Part shown: positions 47,701 through 59,700 of the stretch, in pieces
How the letters are laid out: every line of letters begins with the position of its first letter
Numbering within the stretch: position 1 is the first letter of the stretch
Source of the DNA: Camarhynchus parvulus
Lineage: Eukaryota; Chordata; Aves; Passeriformes; Thraupidae
Length of the DNA stretch: 64,000 nucleotides
Reading direction: 5' to 3'
Assembly: GCF_901933205.1 (NCBI RefSeq)
Contig: NC_044585.1
Coordinates: 1,922,001 to 1,986,000, forward strand
Translations under genes and position numbers: made by a program
Notes under the pieces: model-generated
The model's input: only the letters and a program-made list of their open reading frames with translations
Databases searched by the model: none
Told to the model about the DNA's origin: nothing

Positions 47701-50700
47701 CTGGCAGAGCTGCCAGGGAGTTGTGTCCGTGTCTCAAGGCTTTCCCTTGTATCCAGATGGATTTCCTTGGAAAGTTTCCTATTCCTTGAAGTCTCCCAGG
47801 GCTTACACCCCTCCATAATCACCTTGTCCCCATAAATGAGAGATGGGGCAAATGAGAGGTGTTTGAAGATCTTCTATTCCATTTTCAGTTTCATGAGAAG
47901 GGTGAGACAATACAGTTGTTATAATTCACGCCATCACAATCAGAAGCTAATTATTTCCTAATTACAATACACTGTAAGTTCTTCTTGGCCTATGAGCTTT
48001 AGCCACACCATGCTGTAGATGCCTTAAAGCCAATAATCTAAAATTACCCCTCATAGTTCTATTTCTCTAAACTATCCAGTCTTATTTGTGAGCCCATCCT
48101 TTGAAACTTGTTTCTGGCTTCATTTCTCTCCCAACAATGTCTGTCCCATTCCATGGCATTTCCAACTCAGCATTTCTTATCTCAAGGTTTGCATACAGAT
48201 GCACACTGTGGGGGCCTTCTGTCAGGTTTTGAGAATTCTCTACAAATCCATTTCCCACATTAAACCCACCCTTCCCGTGCCTGCTGGGAGCACATGGGAA
48301 TTCTGAGCACCCCCAGAGGGAGGAGGGTTGGGATTGTCCAGTGCAGTCCCATATGGGGAGGTTGGGTTTGTGTCGCCCTTAGGTTTTTCCCCAGGAGTAA
48401 AGGCTGGGTTTTGTCACTTTTCTGCTTTTCTCACCCATTTTCTCTTTCACCACTACAGGCACAAGCCATGATCCTACTGGGGATCAATTCCAGGCTCATT
48501 TGTAGCCCAAATTCCCCTGACTTGGTCATGGGTGGGCTGGGACAGGACACCCCCTGTTTGTATCTCCCTTTGCTCAATCACCAGGACAGAAATCCTGCCA
48601 GGAGCTGCTCCCAGGACGGCACAATTCTCTGCCCACAGCGTCTGAAGAGCTGGGACACCAACCCTGCCTTTATTTTCCCTGCAGATCTGCATCCAGCAAG
48701 GCTGGAAGGCTCCGTACGGGCGCCTCGATATCCTGCCCCTGCTCCTCCAAGCCAATGGCAACGACCCCGAGCTCTTTGAAATCCCACCAGAGCTCGTGCT
48801 GGAAGTGCCCATCCGACACCCCAAGTGAGTCAGGGGCAGCCCCAGAACTGCTCCAGGGGATCAGCAGGACTGGGCTCCCCTGGGTCCACCCTTGCCATGG
48901 CCTGGGGTCTTCACCCAAGACCCTCCCTCCAGTGAAGTTGGCAGGGAAGTTGTGTCCGTGTCTCAGGGCTTTCCCTTGTATCCAGGTGGATTTTCTCAAA
49001 AAGTTTCCTTTGCCTTGAAGTCTTCCAGGGCTTACACCCCTCCATAATCACCTTGTCCCTGTGAACAGCCCCAAAGGGAGGTACTGATGGAAATGTTCTG
49101 CTCAAGTCCTTCACCCTGGTGGCAAAGTGACCTCCCCATCCTCCTGCCTGCACTGGGAAGGGAATTCCTAGCTGGTTGCCTAATCCTGACCTTTTCTCCG
49201 GCAGGTTTGAGTGGTTTAAGGACCTGGGCCTGAAGTGGTACGGGCTGCCAGCCGTTTCCAACATGCTCCTGGAGATCGGGGGCTTGGAGTTCTCGGCCTG
49301 CCCCTTCAGCGGCTGGTACATGGGCACGGAGATCGGCGTCCGCGACTACTGCGACAACTCCCGCTACAACATCCTGGAGGTACCTCCTGCTGCTCCTGCT
49401 GGGCCTCTGGGGCACCGGGGAGCAGGCAGGACCCTGGGAGAGCACAGGATGTCCCTTCTGGGCCCAGCTCTGGGCCCCTCAGCTTGGGAAGGACATTGAG
49501 ATGCTGGAGTGCGTCCAGAGGAGGCAATGAGGCTGGAGTGGGGCTGAGAACACAAACACTGAGAGGAACGACTGAGGGAGCTGGGGGTGCTCAACCTGGA
49601 GAAAAGGAGACTCAGGAGTGACCTTATCACTCTCTGCAGCTCCTGAAAGGTGGCTGTGGCCAGGTGGGGCTGGGCTCCTTCTGCAGGAACTGAACGAACC
49701 AGAGGACACAGCCTCAAGCTGCATCAAGGGAGATATAGGTTGGATATTAGGAAAAAGATTTTCATGGAAACAGTGGATAAAGTTCTGGAACAGCTGCCCA
49801 GGAAGATGGTGTAGTCGCCATCCCTGGATGTGTTTAACAAAGCCTGGACGTGGCACTGGGTGCCAGGGTTTAGTTGAAGTGTTGGGGCTGGGTTGGACTC
49901 AATGATCTTGAAGGTCTCTTTCAACCTGGTCATTCTGTGAATTCTGTGAATTCTCCTGGAGCCACGTTGCTGAGGTCGGCAAGGTCTCTGTGTCCTGTGG
50001 GGCCAGCAGGTGTCTGACACAGCCAGCGTGATCCCTGTGGAGCTTCCCACAGGCTTCCCAAAGAATCTTAGGGGTCAGCAGGCACCTGGTCGTGTGCTCA
50101 ATTGAGGCCAAGTGCTGAAACATGAAAGGGTGCAGAGACCCTTGGTGGCTCCTCAGGGATGTGTGTCCCAGTGTGGTTCAGGGACTGCCCACACTGGGAC
50201 AGACAAAGCCAAGCCATGGGAAGGTGCCCATGCAGGGGCTCTGGATCCATCAAAACTTCCCAGGGAATGTTGTGTTATTAGAGGGGCTCCATCCCTCCCC
50301 AGTCTCCTGAAAACCAGAGGGGTGGGAGCAGGGTGAGTGTCCAGCTGCTCCTGGTGGCCTCCTCAGCAGCATTTGGCCACCTGCCTCTGCCCAGGGAGGA
50401 GGAAAGGCCATGCTCCTGCCATGGAGAGGAAAAGGCAGGATTTCTTCCCAGAGGAAGGCACAACATCAGCCCTTCCCTGCCCTGTGGGTGCCTTGTGCCA
50501 GCCTGGGCCTCTCCTCTGGGTTCCTCTCCCCAAGAAGAGCTCTCCAATCCTTGTTTCTTGGCCATTAAATCCTTCCCCTCCTGCCATATGTTGTTACAGC
50601 AAGTGGCCAAGAAAATGAACCTGGATATGAGGAAAACGTCCTCGCTGTGGAAGGACCAGGCCCTGGTGGAGATCAACATCGCCGTGCTCTACAGCTTCCA

Positions 50701-53700
50701 GGTACCTCACTCAGACCCTGCTGTGCCTGGGCCAGCTGCAGGGACACAGGGACAAGTGGGACAAGAGTGGAGACATCCACCCAAGCACAACGGCTGGAAC
50801 TGGGCTGTGCCTCCCAAATTTGGGCTGCTGCAGTGAGATTTAATAATCTCCACACTCTGGATGTTGTAAAACAACACCGCCAGTGCCTGAGTCCTGCTGG
50901 TCCAGAAGGAATATCCCAACAAGGGGAAAATCCAGCCCTTCTGACCTATCCATGAGGCAGGAGCTGGCCCAGGCTCTCCCCCAGCCTGCACCTAAAGGCT
51001 GAGTAGCAAAACCAGTCCCTGGCAAGCCAGCTTCAAAGGGGGAGAGTCCTTCCCAGAGCTGGGTTGGAGCTGCCCTGCTGGAAGAGCTTCCCAAGGGTCT
51101 GAGCAGAGGATGCTCCACCCCATCCATCCCATCCATCCCATCCGTCCCATCCATCCCATATATCCCATCCATCCATCCATCCATCCATCCATCCATCCAT
51201 CCATCCATCCATCCATCCCATCCCATCCCATCCATCCATCCATCCCATCCATCCCATCCATCCATCCATCCATCCATCCATCCATCCATCCATCCATCCA
51301 TCCATCCATCCATCCATCCATCCATCCATCCATCCATCCATCCCATCCGTCCGTCCCCATCCGTCCCATCCATCCCATCCATCCATCCATCCATCCATCC
51401 ATCCATCCATCCCATCCATCCCATCCCATCCCATCCCATCTTTGCTTGGCCAGGACAAGGGGAACAGGGCTCCCATAGCACATCTATTCTCAAATCACTT
51501 TAGAGCCCCCTTGGGAAGACCAGGGTCAGCAGCCACCTTGGATCATCCCCAAAGACCACGGGAGTAAGGAATACTTGTGACAAACAGCTCCAAATGTAAA
51601 ATTTTGGCTTTTCTCCCTCTGGGATGTGTTGACAGCTGCTGGCTCTGCTCTCTTGTCCCCCTGCAGAGTGACAAGGTGACCATCGTGGATCACCACTCGG
51701 CCACCGAGTCCTTCATCAAGCACATGGAGAACGAGTACCGGTGCCGGGGGGGCTGTCCCGCCGACTGGGTGTGGATCGTGCCGCCCATGTCGGGCAGCAT
51801 CACCCCCGTCTTCCACCAGGAGATGCTCAACTACCGCCTGACACCCTCCTTTGAGTACCAGGTGCTGTCCCCGCCCTCCACCGTGCCTGTGGCCAAGGGC
51901 GGGGTGGGAGAGGGAGCTCAGGAGGCGCAGGAAGGACAGGGACACCATCCAATTCCTGCACAATGGATATTTCACCCTAATACAGTGTCATAATGGGGGC
52001 TTGCCCCTCCATGGGGATGTGCGACACCTGAGCTCCCAGTTTTTAATCACACTTTGGAAATGCCTAATGGGTGGGTGAGGAAATGGCTGGAAGGCCGCTG
52101 GATCCCATTCCAGCCTGTAGGTTTGAGAGGATGGCTCCTGCATCCCATATCCCATATCCCATATCCCATATTCCATATCCCATATCCCATATCCCATTCC
52201 ACTCTGCAGGTTTGAGAGGATGGCTCCTGGATCCCATATCCCATATCCCATGTCCCATCCCAGCCTGCAGGTTTGAGAGGATGCTCCTGTATCCCAAATC
52301 CCATATGCTATCCCAGCCTGCAGGTTTGAGAGGATGGCTCCTGGATCCCATATCCCATATCCAATGTCCCATATCCCACATCCCATCCCAGCCTGCAGGT
52401 TTGAGTGGACATAGCTCCTGTATCCCAAATCCCATATCCCATCCCAGCCTGCAGGTTTGAGTGGACATAGCTCCTGTATCCCATATCCCGTATCCCATTT
52501 CAGCCTGCAGGTTTGAGAGGATGGCTCCTGCATCCCATATCCCATATCCCATACCCCATATCCCAAATCCCAAATCCCAAATCTCAAATCCCATATCCCA
52601 TATCCCATATCCCATCCCAGCCCAGTTTGAGAGGATGCTCCTGCACCCAGGGCATCCAGCAGTGGGGCAGGGGCTGCAGCCCAGTAGGCCCAGCAGGGGA
52701 CCCAACGTTGCTGCTGGGCTGTTGAACCTTCCAGACCATGAGGACAATCCCCTCAGCAAACACTCCCTCCTTTTCCAGCCTTCCCTGCTCCGGTGCTTTC
52801 CACACAATGTGACCTTTAGTCAAGAGCCCTTAAGGAATAATCCCAGAGCAGGAGCAGTCTGTTCACTCCTCACCAGCCCACCAGGCCCCCCGATGCTTCC
52901 TGGCTCTGACTGCAGCCTGCAAGGGCACGGAATGAGCTTCTGTGTGCCTGCTCTGCCTTCAGCTGCCTCCCCTTCCCAAAGGGCCTCTTAGGCAATAAAA
53001 CCTGTGGCCAGAGCAGGGGAAAGGATCTGTTTCCATCACCTCTCCCCTTCTGGCGTTGTCTCCTTTTTGGCTGTGGCCTATTAACGCTGCTCTCGAGAGG
53101 TGACAGAGCAATTGGCCAGATGCTGCTACAAGCCAGGAGGGTTTATTAGATTGCAATATTCCTGGGCATGTTCCATTGCCCAAACCAACCCCCCACAAGG
53201 CTCCAAGGATCAGGGACACAGAGAGGAGAGGCAGAGCTGTGCTGTAGCAGCGATTCCTCCCTTTCCTGACGGGAAGAATTTAACTCTCAGTGCTGTGGAT
53301 ACTGCATTTCTCCAAGCTCTGAGCACTCCTCACCCTCTGATCCTGCTTTTCCCTCTCCTAGCCGGACCCCTGGAACACCCACGTCTGGAAAGGGGTGAAT
53401 GGGACACCCACCAAGAAGAGGGCCATTGGCTTTAAGAAGCTGGCAAAGTGAGTACCAGCAGGCTCTGGAAAGGCCTGGAATGTTTGGGGCTGGTTGTGGG
53501 TTTAAGCACCCTGTGGGTGTGTGCGTCACCCTACAGATGATGGGCTCTGAGCCTGGGCTTTGGGCACTGAAGGCTTTACCTGCCCTGAGGGACATTTGGG
53601 GACACAGGCTCTCCTTTGAGCACCCTCAGACCACCAAAAGGGATGTGACCAGATGAATCCCACATCCTGGGTATTTGTTCTCCTGAGCTGTTCATTCTCT

Positions 53701-56700
53701 GGTTAGGAGGTTTTGATGCTCAGGGGTGGCTTTCCCACTCTTGGAGGGTGTTTTGCCCATTTTTCCTTTCCCTGGGGCAGGAAGATTCCCCCTCCCTCTT
53801 CAGGGCTGTGCTGGCACTGAGGAGATCAAACTCCCGTCCAAATTCCTCCTTTTCCCACTGACTTTTCCCTACATGAGGAGAACCTGCCCCCAGTGTGTGC
53901 CCAACCCTCCAAACACCTGCTTTGGAAGGAAGGGGGGAGATGGCAAGGAGGAATCCCCCTGCAGGCAGCAGATGGATCCGGGCTGAGCTGAGATTTGCAC
54001 TTCATGGTCAGTTGACCCCTGGCAAGGAGCCACGCCAGCCCCTCTTCCCTGCCAAGGCTCCTCAGCAGCAGGGATGCAGGAATGAAGCACAATTTGGCTG
54101 ATTCCGGCCCAAATTCCTCCCCTGGGGGCCATTGGCAGAGAGGAGCTGCTGGTTCTGTGGCAGCAGAGCCCTGGGCTGAGGCAGGAGCGGGCTGGGTGTG
54201 CCCTGGGGACGGTGGCCAGGCTGCCAGGTGGCCCTGGCTCGTCACAGCATCTCCCCACGCTTCAGTTTCCCCAAATCCCTGCCATCAATTTGCTCCCACT
54301 CTTCAGCTGTCACCTCCTGCGAGCTGCTCTCCGTGGTGCATCCATAAACAGGAGCAGCAGCTGAGGAATGTGACACTGGGGCTGGGGGAAGAGCAGGAGG
54401 ATTCATGGAGTTTGGAGGGAAAAACGCTTTTATTGCTCCCCTCTGCCCCATTGAGGGATGGTTTTATAAAAATGTGAGCGTGGCAGGTCATTTAAAACAA
54501 AATCTCCATCATTCCTGGTGTAGGGAAAGGAATTGTTTTTGTAATTCACCATTAATCCTGTCTGGATCTGAGCTTATCAGCTGAAGAAGACGCAGCCTGA
54601 GCCCAGAGCCTTGAGCATGATTTGGTGCCTGCTCAGACTCAAAAATCTGGCCAGATCTGAGCCTCCAGACCTGCAGTGCCTGCCCTGGGGACAGGGGACA
54701 CTGCCACCATGGGAGGACAAAGGGACAGAGCTGCACTGAGGGTGGTGATGCAGCAGCAAACAGAAATGTTCCTGAGGCTGACCCTGCCAAGGGCAGGCAG
54801 GATAAACCAGCCTGCAGGAGTTTCTACCTCTTCTTTCCTCTTTTTGTCCTCCCTAAATGACTCCCCAAACCCAGAGTATTCCTGGGCAGGAGGGGCAGGG
54901 GGAGGCTGGGCTCCTCCTGCCCACTGTGACCACTCCAGGGTCGCAGGCATCTTTTTGTGAAAAATCTTTTCTTTGGGATTTTTCCTCCTGAGAAGCTGAG
55001 AGGCCTCAGGAACAAAATGGAAACATTGATTATCTGCTGCTGTGGAATGCAACAGGTGGATCTGTGATTGGCCCATGTTGGTTGTTTCTAATTAATGGCC
55101 AATCACAGTCAGCTGGCTCAGACTCTCTGTCCGAGCCACAAACTTTTGTTATTCATTCTTTTCTATTCTTAGCTTAGCTAGCTTTCTGATGAAACTTTTT
55201 TTTCCCTATTCTTTTTAGTATAGTTTTAATGTAATATATATCATAAAATAATAAATCAAGCTTTCTGAAACATGGAGTCAGATCTTAGTCTCTTCCCTCA
55301 ACCTGAGACCCCTGTGAACATGGTCACACTCCAGCTGCAGCCTCTGCTCCCCACAGCTCCTCTGAAGGGGCTGCAGGAGCCCTGCTGAGCTCAAAAACCT
55401 GGGGCAAGGGCTGTCAGAGTGAATCAGGCGGCCCTTCCTCCTGCAGAGGCCACAGAGAGGCTTTGTGCTCCCTCAGCCTCCCAAAAGTCACCTTTCCCTG
55501 TTGCAACAGCAGCCTAAATCCAGACCTGATGGATCTCTGCCTTTCTGGTGGCCCCATTTAAAGGCTTGGTGGTCCACTTAGAAAAAAAAATATGTTTGGC
55601 ACTAGGAAAACCAGTATTGGTGTGATATAAATGTCCCTAAAACAACAAACCCTCAAGCCCTGTCCCCATCACGGTGCTCCCAGTGGTGCTACAGACAAGG
55701 AATCAGCATTCCTGGGGCTGCATCACCTGGGCCCGGGTGGGAGGAAGGCTGGGGAGCCCCAGGGCCCCTCTGTGTGCCCTGAGCCAGGGGAAACCTGGAG
55801 GAAAAGCGCCCAGGCACGGCTGAGGCACGGGAAAGAGTCAGCCGGGCACCAGGCTGGGATAAATGTGCCACCCCCAGCCTGCTCCTCCCAGGGAGGTCAC
55901 CAGAGCACAAATCACAGGCACTGGGACAGCTCGGGGTGACCTGGGTGTCCCCAGGCTCTGTGTGGAGCAGGGCTGGGTTGGATTTAAGGGATGGAGGAGA
56001 TGCTGCTCCTCCTGTCGCTCCAGCTCTGGTTGGTTCCAGTTCTTTTCTCTTTTCTTTTCTTTCCTTTCCTTTCCTTTTCCTTTCCTTTCCTTTCCTTTCC
56101 TTTCCTTTCCTTTCCTTTCCTTTCCTTTCCTTTCCTTTCCTTTCCTTTCCTTTCCTTTCCTTTCCTCTCCTCTCCTCTCCTCTCCTCTCCTCTCCTCTCC
56201 TCTCCTCTCCTCTCCTCTCCTCTCCTCTCCTCTCCTCTCCTCTCCTCCCTTTTCCTTTTTCCTTTTTCCTTTTTCCTTTTCCCTGCCCCTGATTCTCCTC
56301 CTGCTTCTGTGCCCCTGCACAAATACCACCCCCATGCCTGGTTTAGCATTTTCCTCCTTCAGCCCATCCAGGTATTTGAGCTCTCCTCTCAATCTCCCCC
56401 ATCTCCTCTTCCTCTCTGACCACTCGAGCTTTTCCAGGCTTCCCTGTTTGCTATGTGACAACCAAAAAACTGATGCTGCAGCTTTTAAGGCTGATCATTT
56501 AATAGGAAATAAAAAGGTCTGGGCTAGAGGCACGCGTCAGGACCAGGCTCTGACTGGGATTTATTCCTGCTTCCCAGGGCTGTGAAGTTCTCAGCCAAGC
56601 TGATGGGCCAAGCCATGGCCAAGAGGGTCAAGGCCACCATCCTGTATGCCACGGAGACGGGGAAGTCCCAGGTCTATGCAAAAACCCTCTGTGAGATCTT

Positions 56701-59700
56701 CAAGCACGCCTTTGATGCCAAGGTATTGCTCCTGACACGTGCTGGGTGTGAGATCATGGTGTGGGGACAGCTGCCAGGGGCCTTCAGGGTGTGCCCCTGT
56801 GGGTCTGGGGTGGAGGAAAATCCTGATTCCTGCACTGATTGCAGCTGTGGCCCCTGGGGTGGCAGCTCCAGGGCTGGCCCTGTCCCTCCAGGCTCCTGTT
56901 CCCACCCTCCCCGTGCAGAGATCCCAGCAGGGATGTGCTGTCCCCATCCCCAGCCTGCCCAGGAGGCTCCCAGCTCTCTGTGCCCTCTCTGTGCCCCCAG
57001 GTGATGGCCATGGATGAGTATGATGTGGTGCACCTGGAGCACGAGACCATGGTCCTGGTGGTCACCAGCACCTTCGGCAACGGGGACCCTCCTGAGAACG
57101 GAGAGGTAGGACAGCAGGGGACAGCAGGGGACAGGACAGGAATGTCCTCTTTTGGCTCAGACTGAGCTGGAAGGACCCAAAACACGTCCAGGTGCTGCAG
57201 CTGCCTCCAGGTTGCTCTAGAGCAGGGACATCTCCTGGTTCCCTGCCATGACACAGCCACTGATCTGGTGTTAAATTCATCCTGCGTGACCCCCAGCAGT
57301 GTCACACAGAAGGTGACAGTGCCCTGGCAGGGGGGCTGTGACCTGGGCAGTGAGCAGGGAGCAGAGCCACAGCCCAGGCTGTGCTCAGGGCTTGGTTTCC
57401 TGCCAAACCTGGCAAAACTGATGGCCTTTTTTGTTCTTTTTCTGTAGAAATTTGGCTGTGCATTGATGGAGATGAAAAATCCCAACTCCAACCTGGAGGA
57501 GAGGAAGTAAGAGCACTCCAACCCCTTCCCCTCCCACTCCAACCCTTTCCCCTCCCAGTCCAAACCCCAGCATGCAGGACAGGTTTCCTGCCTCCATCCT
57601 CTCACAGGGGAGTGGGAAATCCTCGGGCAGCTCTCACATTTGCAAATATCCAGGAATGGGACCTGCCTGGAGACCCAGGGAATGGAGAGACTGGAGGTCC
57701 CAGGGAGGACAAAAACGCAGACTCGGGGGTGCCTGTGGACCCCAGCTTGTAATTCCCTGGGGTGACACTTCAAAGCTTCTCTCTTCATCTTGAAGAGGCA
57801 GGAATCTGTGAAAAAAACAGATAAAAGTAGGAATTTCTCCAAAATCATCGATTCTGAGAGCCAGAGCCTGTCCAGGAGGCACCAAAATAGTAAGAGTTGG
57901 AGGTAGAAGGGAGTTCCCAGCCTTGCAGATGTAGGTGGGGGAGGGCTGGAGAACCAGATTTAGCTCCATGCATGGTGTGAAAAGATTTCTAGGGAAAATA
58001 AGAGCTGTGATAATCCTGTGATGTTTGTAACCGGTACCTAGGAGACAGAACGTGGGATTGTAGAAAATCCCCCTTCAGGGGAGGATGAGCTTTGTGCAGA
58101 TCCCAGGGGGGGAAGGAAGGGAGGGCTCTGACAATGATCATTTGGGGTCTCCTCTAATTTTAGCTGGGAAGAATAAAATATTATTTCCCTGAACTGGGTC
58201 ACTGCTGTGCCCTGGAATATCTCCTGAGCTGACGACTGGCACAGGGCTGCGCCTTAATTCAGGAGGGATCCAGGGCAATTCCAGCACCCTGGCTCAGGGC
58301 AGTGTCACTGGGGAGGTGACAAACACAGGGACCAGTCTGTGCTGGGATGGCCCTGTCCCCAGGGCCGTCCCTGGCAGAGGTTGCACTGGGGCTCTGTGAC
58401 CTGGCTGTCTCTGGCTCAGGCCGTGCTCTCCCATGCCATGCTGTGCCGTGCCATGCCCTGCTGTGCCGTGCCATGCCGTGCCATGCCGTGCCGTGCTCTC
58501 CCATGCCGTGCCGTGCTCTCCCATGCCATGCCGTGCCATGCCATGCCGTGCCGTGCCATGCCGTGCCGTGCCATGCCGTGCCGTGCCGTGCCGTGCCGTG
58601 CCGGCTGCAGGAGCTGTGCCGTGACTCATGCCCGCAGCACTGCTCACTGCTCACTGCTCTGTCTGTAAATTTAGAAACTCTTGTGCGGAGCAATTTTGGG
58701 AGATGGCTCAATTCAGAAATACTTCTGCTGTTGTCAGATTTTATTTTTTTTTTCTCGGCTCCCCTTCCCCCTCCTCACCCCTTCTTCTCTCACTCTGTTT
58801 TTTGGGTTTTTTTTCTAATTTCCCACTTCCTATGAATGAAAGAACCCTCAGAATATCTCTTCAGACGCACACACCCGACCTTGTGTGCTGCCAGGGAAGG
58901 GCAGGTAGAGCCCAAGGTCCTGGCAGCTCTGTGTCACTGTGGTGGCCAGCACCTGGGCCAGCACCGTGGGAGGTGACCAGGACCTCATGGAGCATCCCTG
59001 CTCCAGCTGGGGATGCACAGGGGTTGCTATGGCTTTACCCCACTCCTCTGCTCTTCCCACACTGCCTGCTGGTGGAATTGTGAGCCCTGAGCTCTGCTTT
59101 GGAGCCCCCCTGTGAGCCCCAAGCCGGGTGAGAGGCACAGAGGTGCCCTCAGTGTGAGCCTGGCTGTTGTTGTTGCCCACAGGAGCTACAAGGTTCGGTT
59201 CAACAGCGTCTCCTCCTACTCGGACGCACGGAAATCCTCCAGTGATGGCCCTGACTCCAGGGACAACTTCGAGAGCACGGGGCCCCTGGCAAATGTCAGG
59301 TAAAGGGACAGAGCAGGAGCCAGCGCTGCACAGATCCCAGCTCACCCTGAGGTGTTTGGGTGATGTGCTGTGGGTGGTGGTGGGACAGGAGGAGCCAGCT
59401 GTGCTCTGGCAAATTTAAAATATCCTTTTTCCTATAATATTTCTATGAGACCTGGCTCTGAACTGAAATAATGCAAATCAATAGCTGCGATTTTTAAAAC
59501 TTAATAGCTGTATCTGGATGAAGCTTTTGAGCTTGGCCTGTCATTTCATGACCTGCTACCCAGACGTGTGGTCTCCAGTGCAGCACAAACTGCAAATTTT
59601 CACCAAGGCCCCACGTCAAATGAATTCTCAGAATAAATTAAATGAATTCTCAGAATAAATTGTTCATATATTAAGTGAAAACAGCTGCATTGTGGTGAGT

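Larger units (their letters stand above)
46975..48684 (+). other. NOS1 intron 8, largely LTR-derived
   Basis: About 1.1 of 1.7 kb consists of two LTR-like blocks listed separately. The last 430 bp are unique-looking. Confidence 0.8.
53448..56577 (+). other. NOS1 intron 13
   Basis: Contains dispersed repeat 54638-54735, LTR B2 and the pyrimidine tract (separate entries). The stretches 53448-54635 and 55335-56035 have nothing recognised. Confidence 0.85.

Noticed and set aside
50840..51493. Met/Asp/Gly/Trp-rich minus frames over 51.1-51.4 kb
   Set aside because: Translation of (ATCC)n; an intronic microsatellite.
55863..56585. Phe/Leu/Ser/Pro-rich 240-codon frame running into exon 14
   Set aside because: Translation of the pyrimidine tract. 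Exon 14 is bounded by a proper acceptor at 56577.
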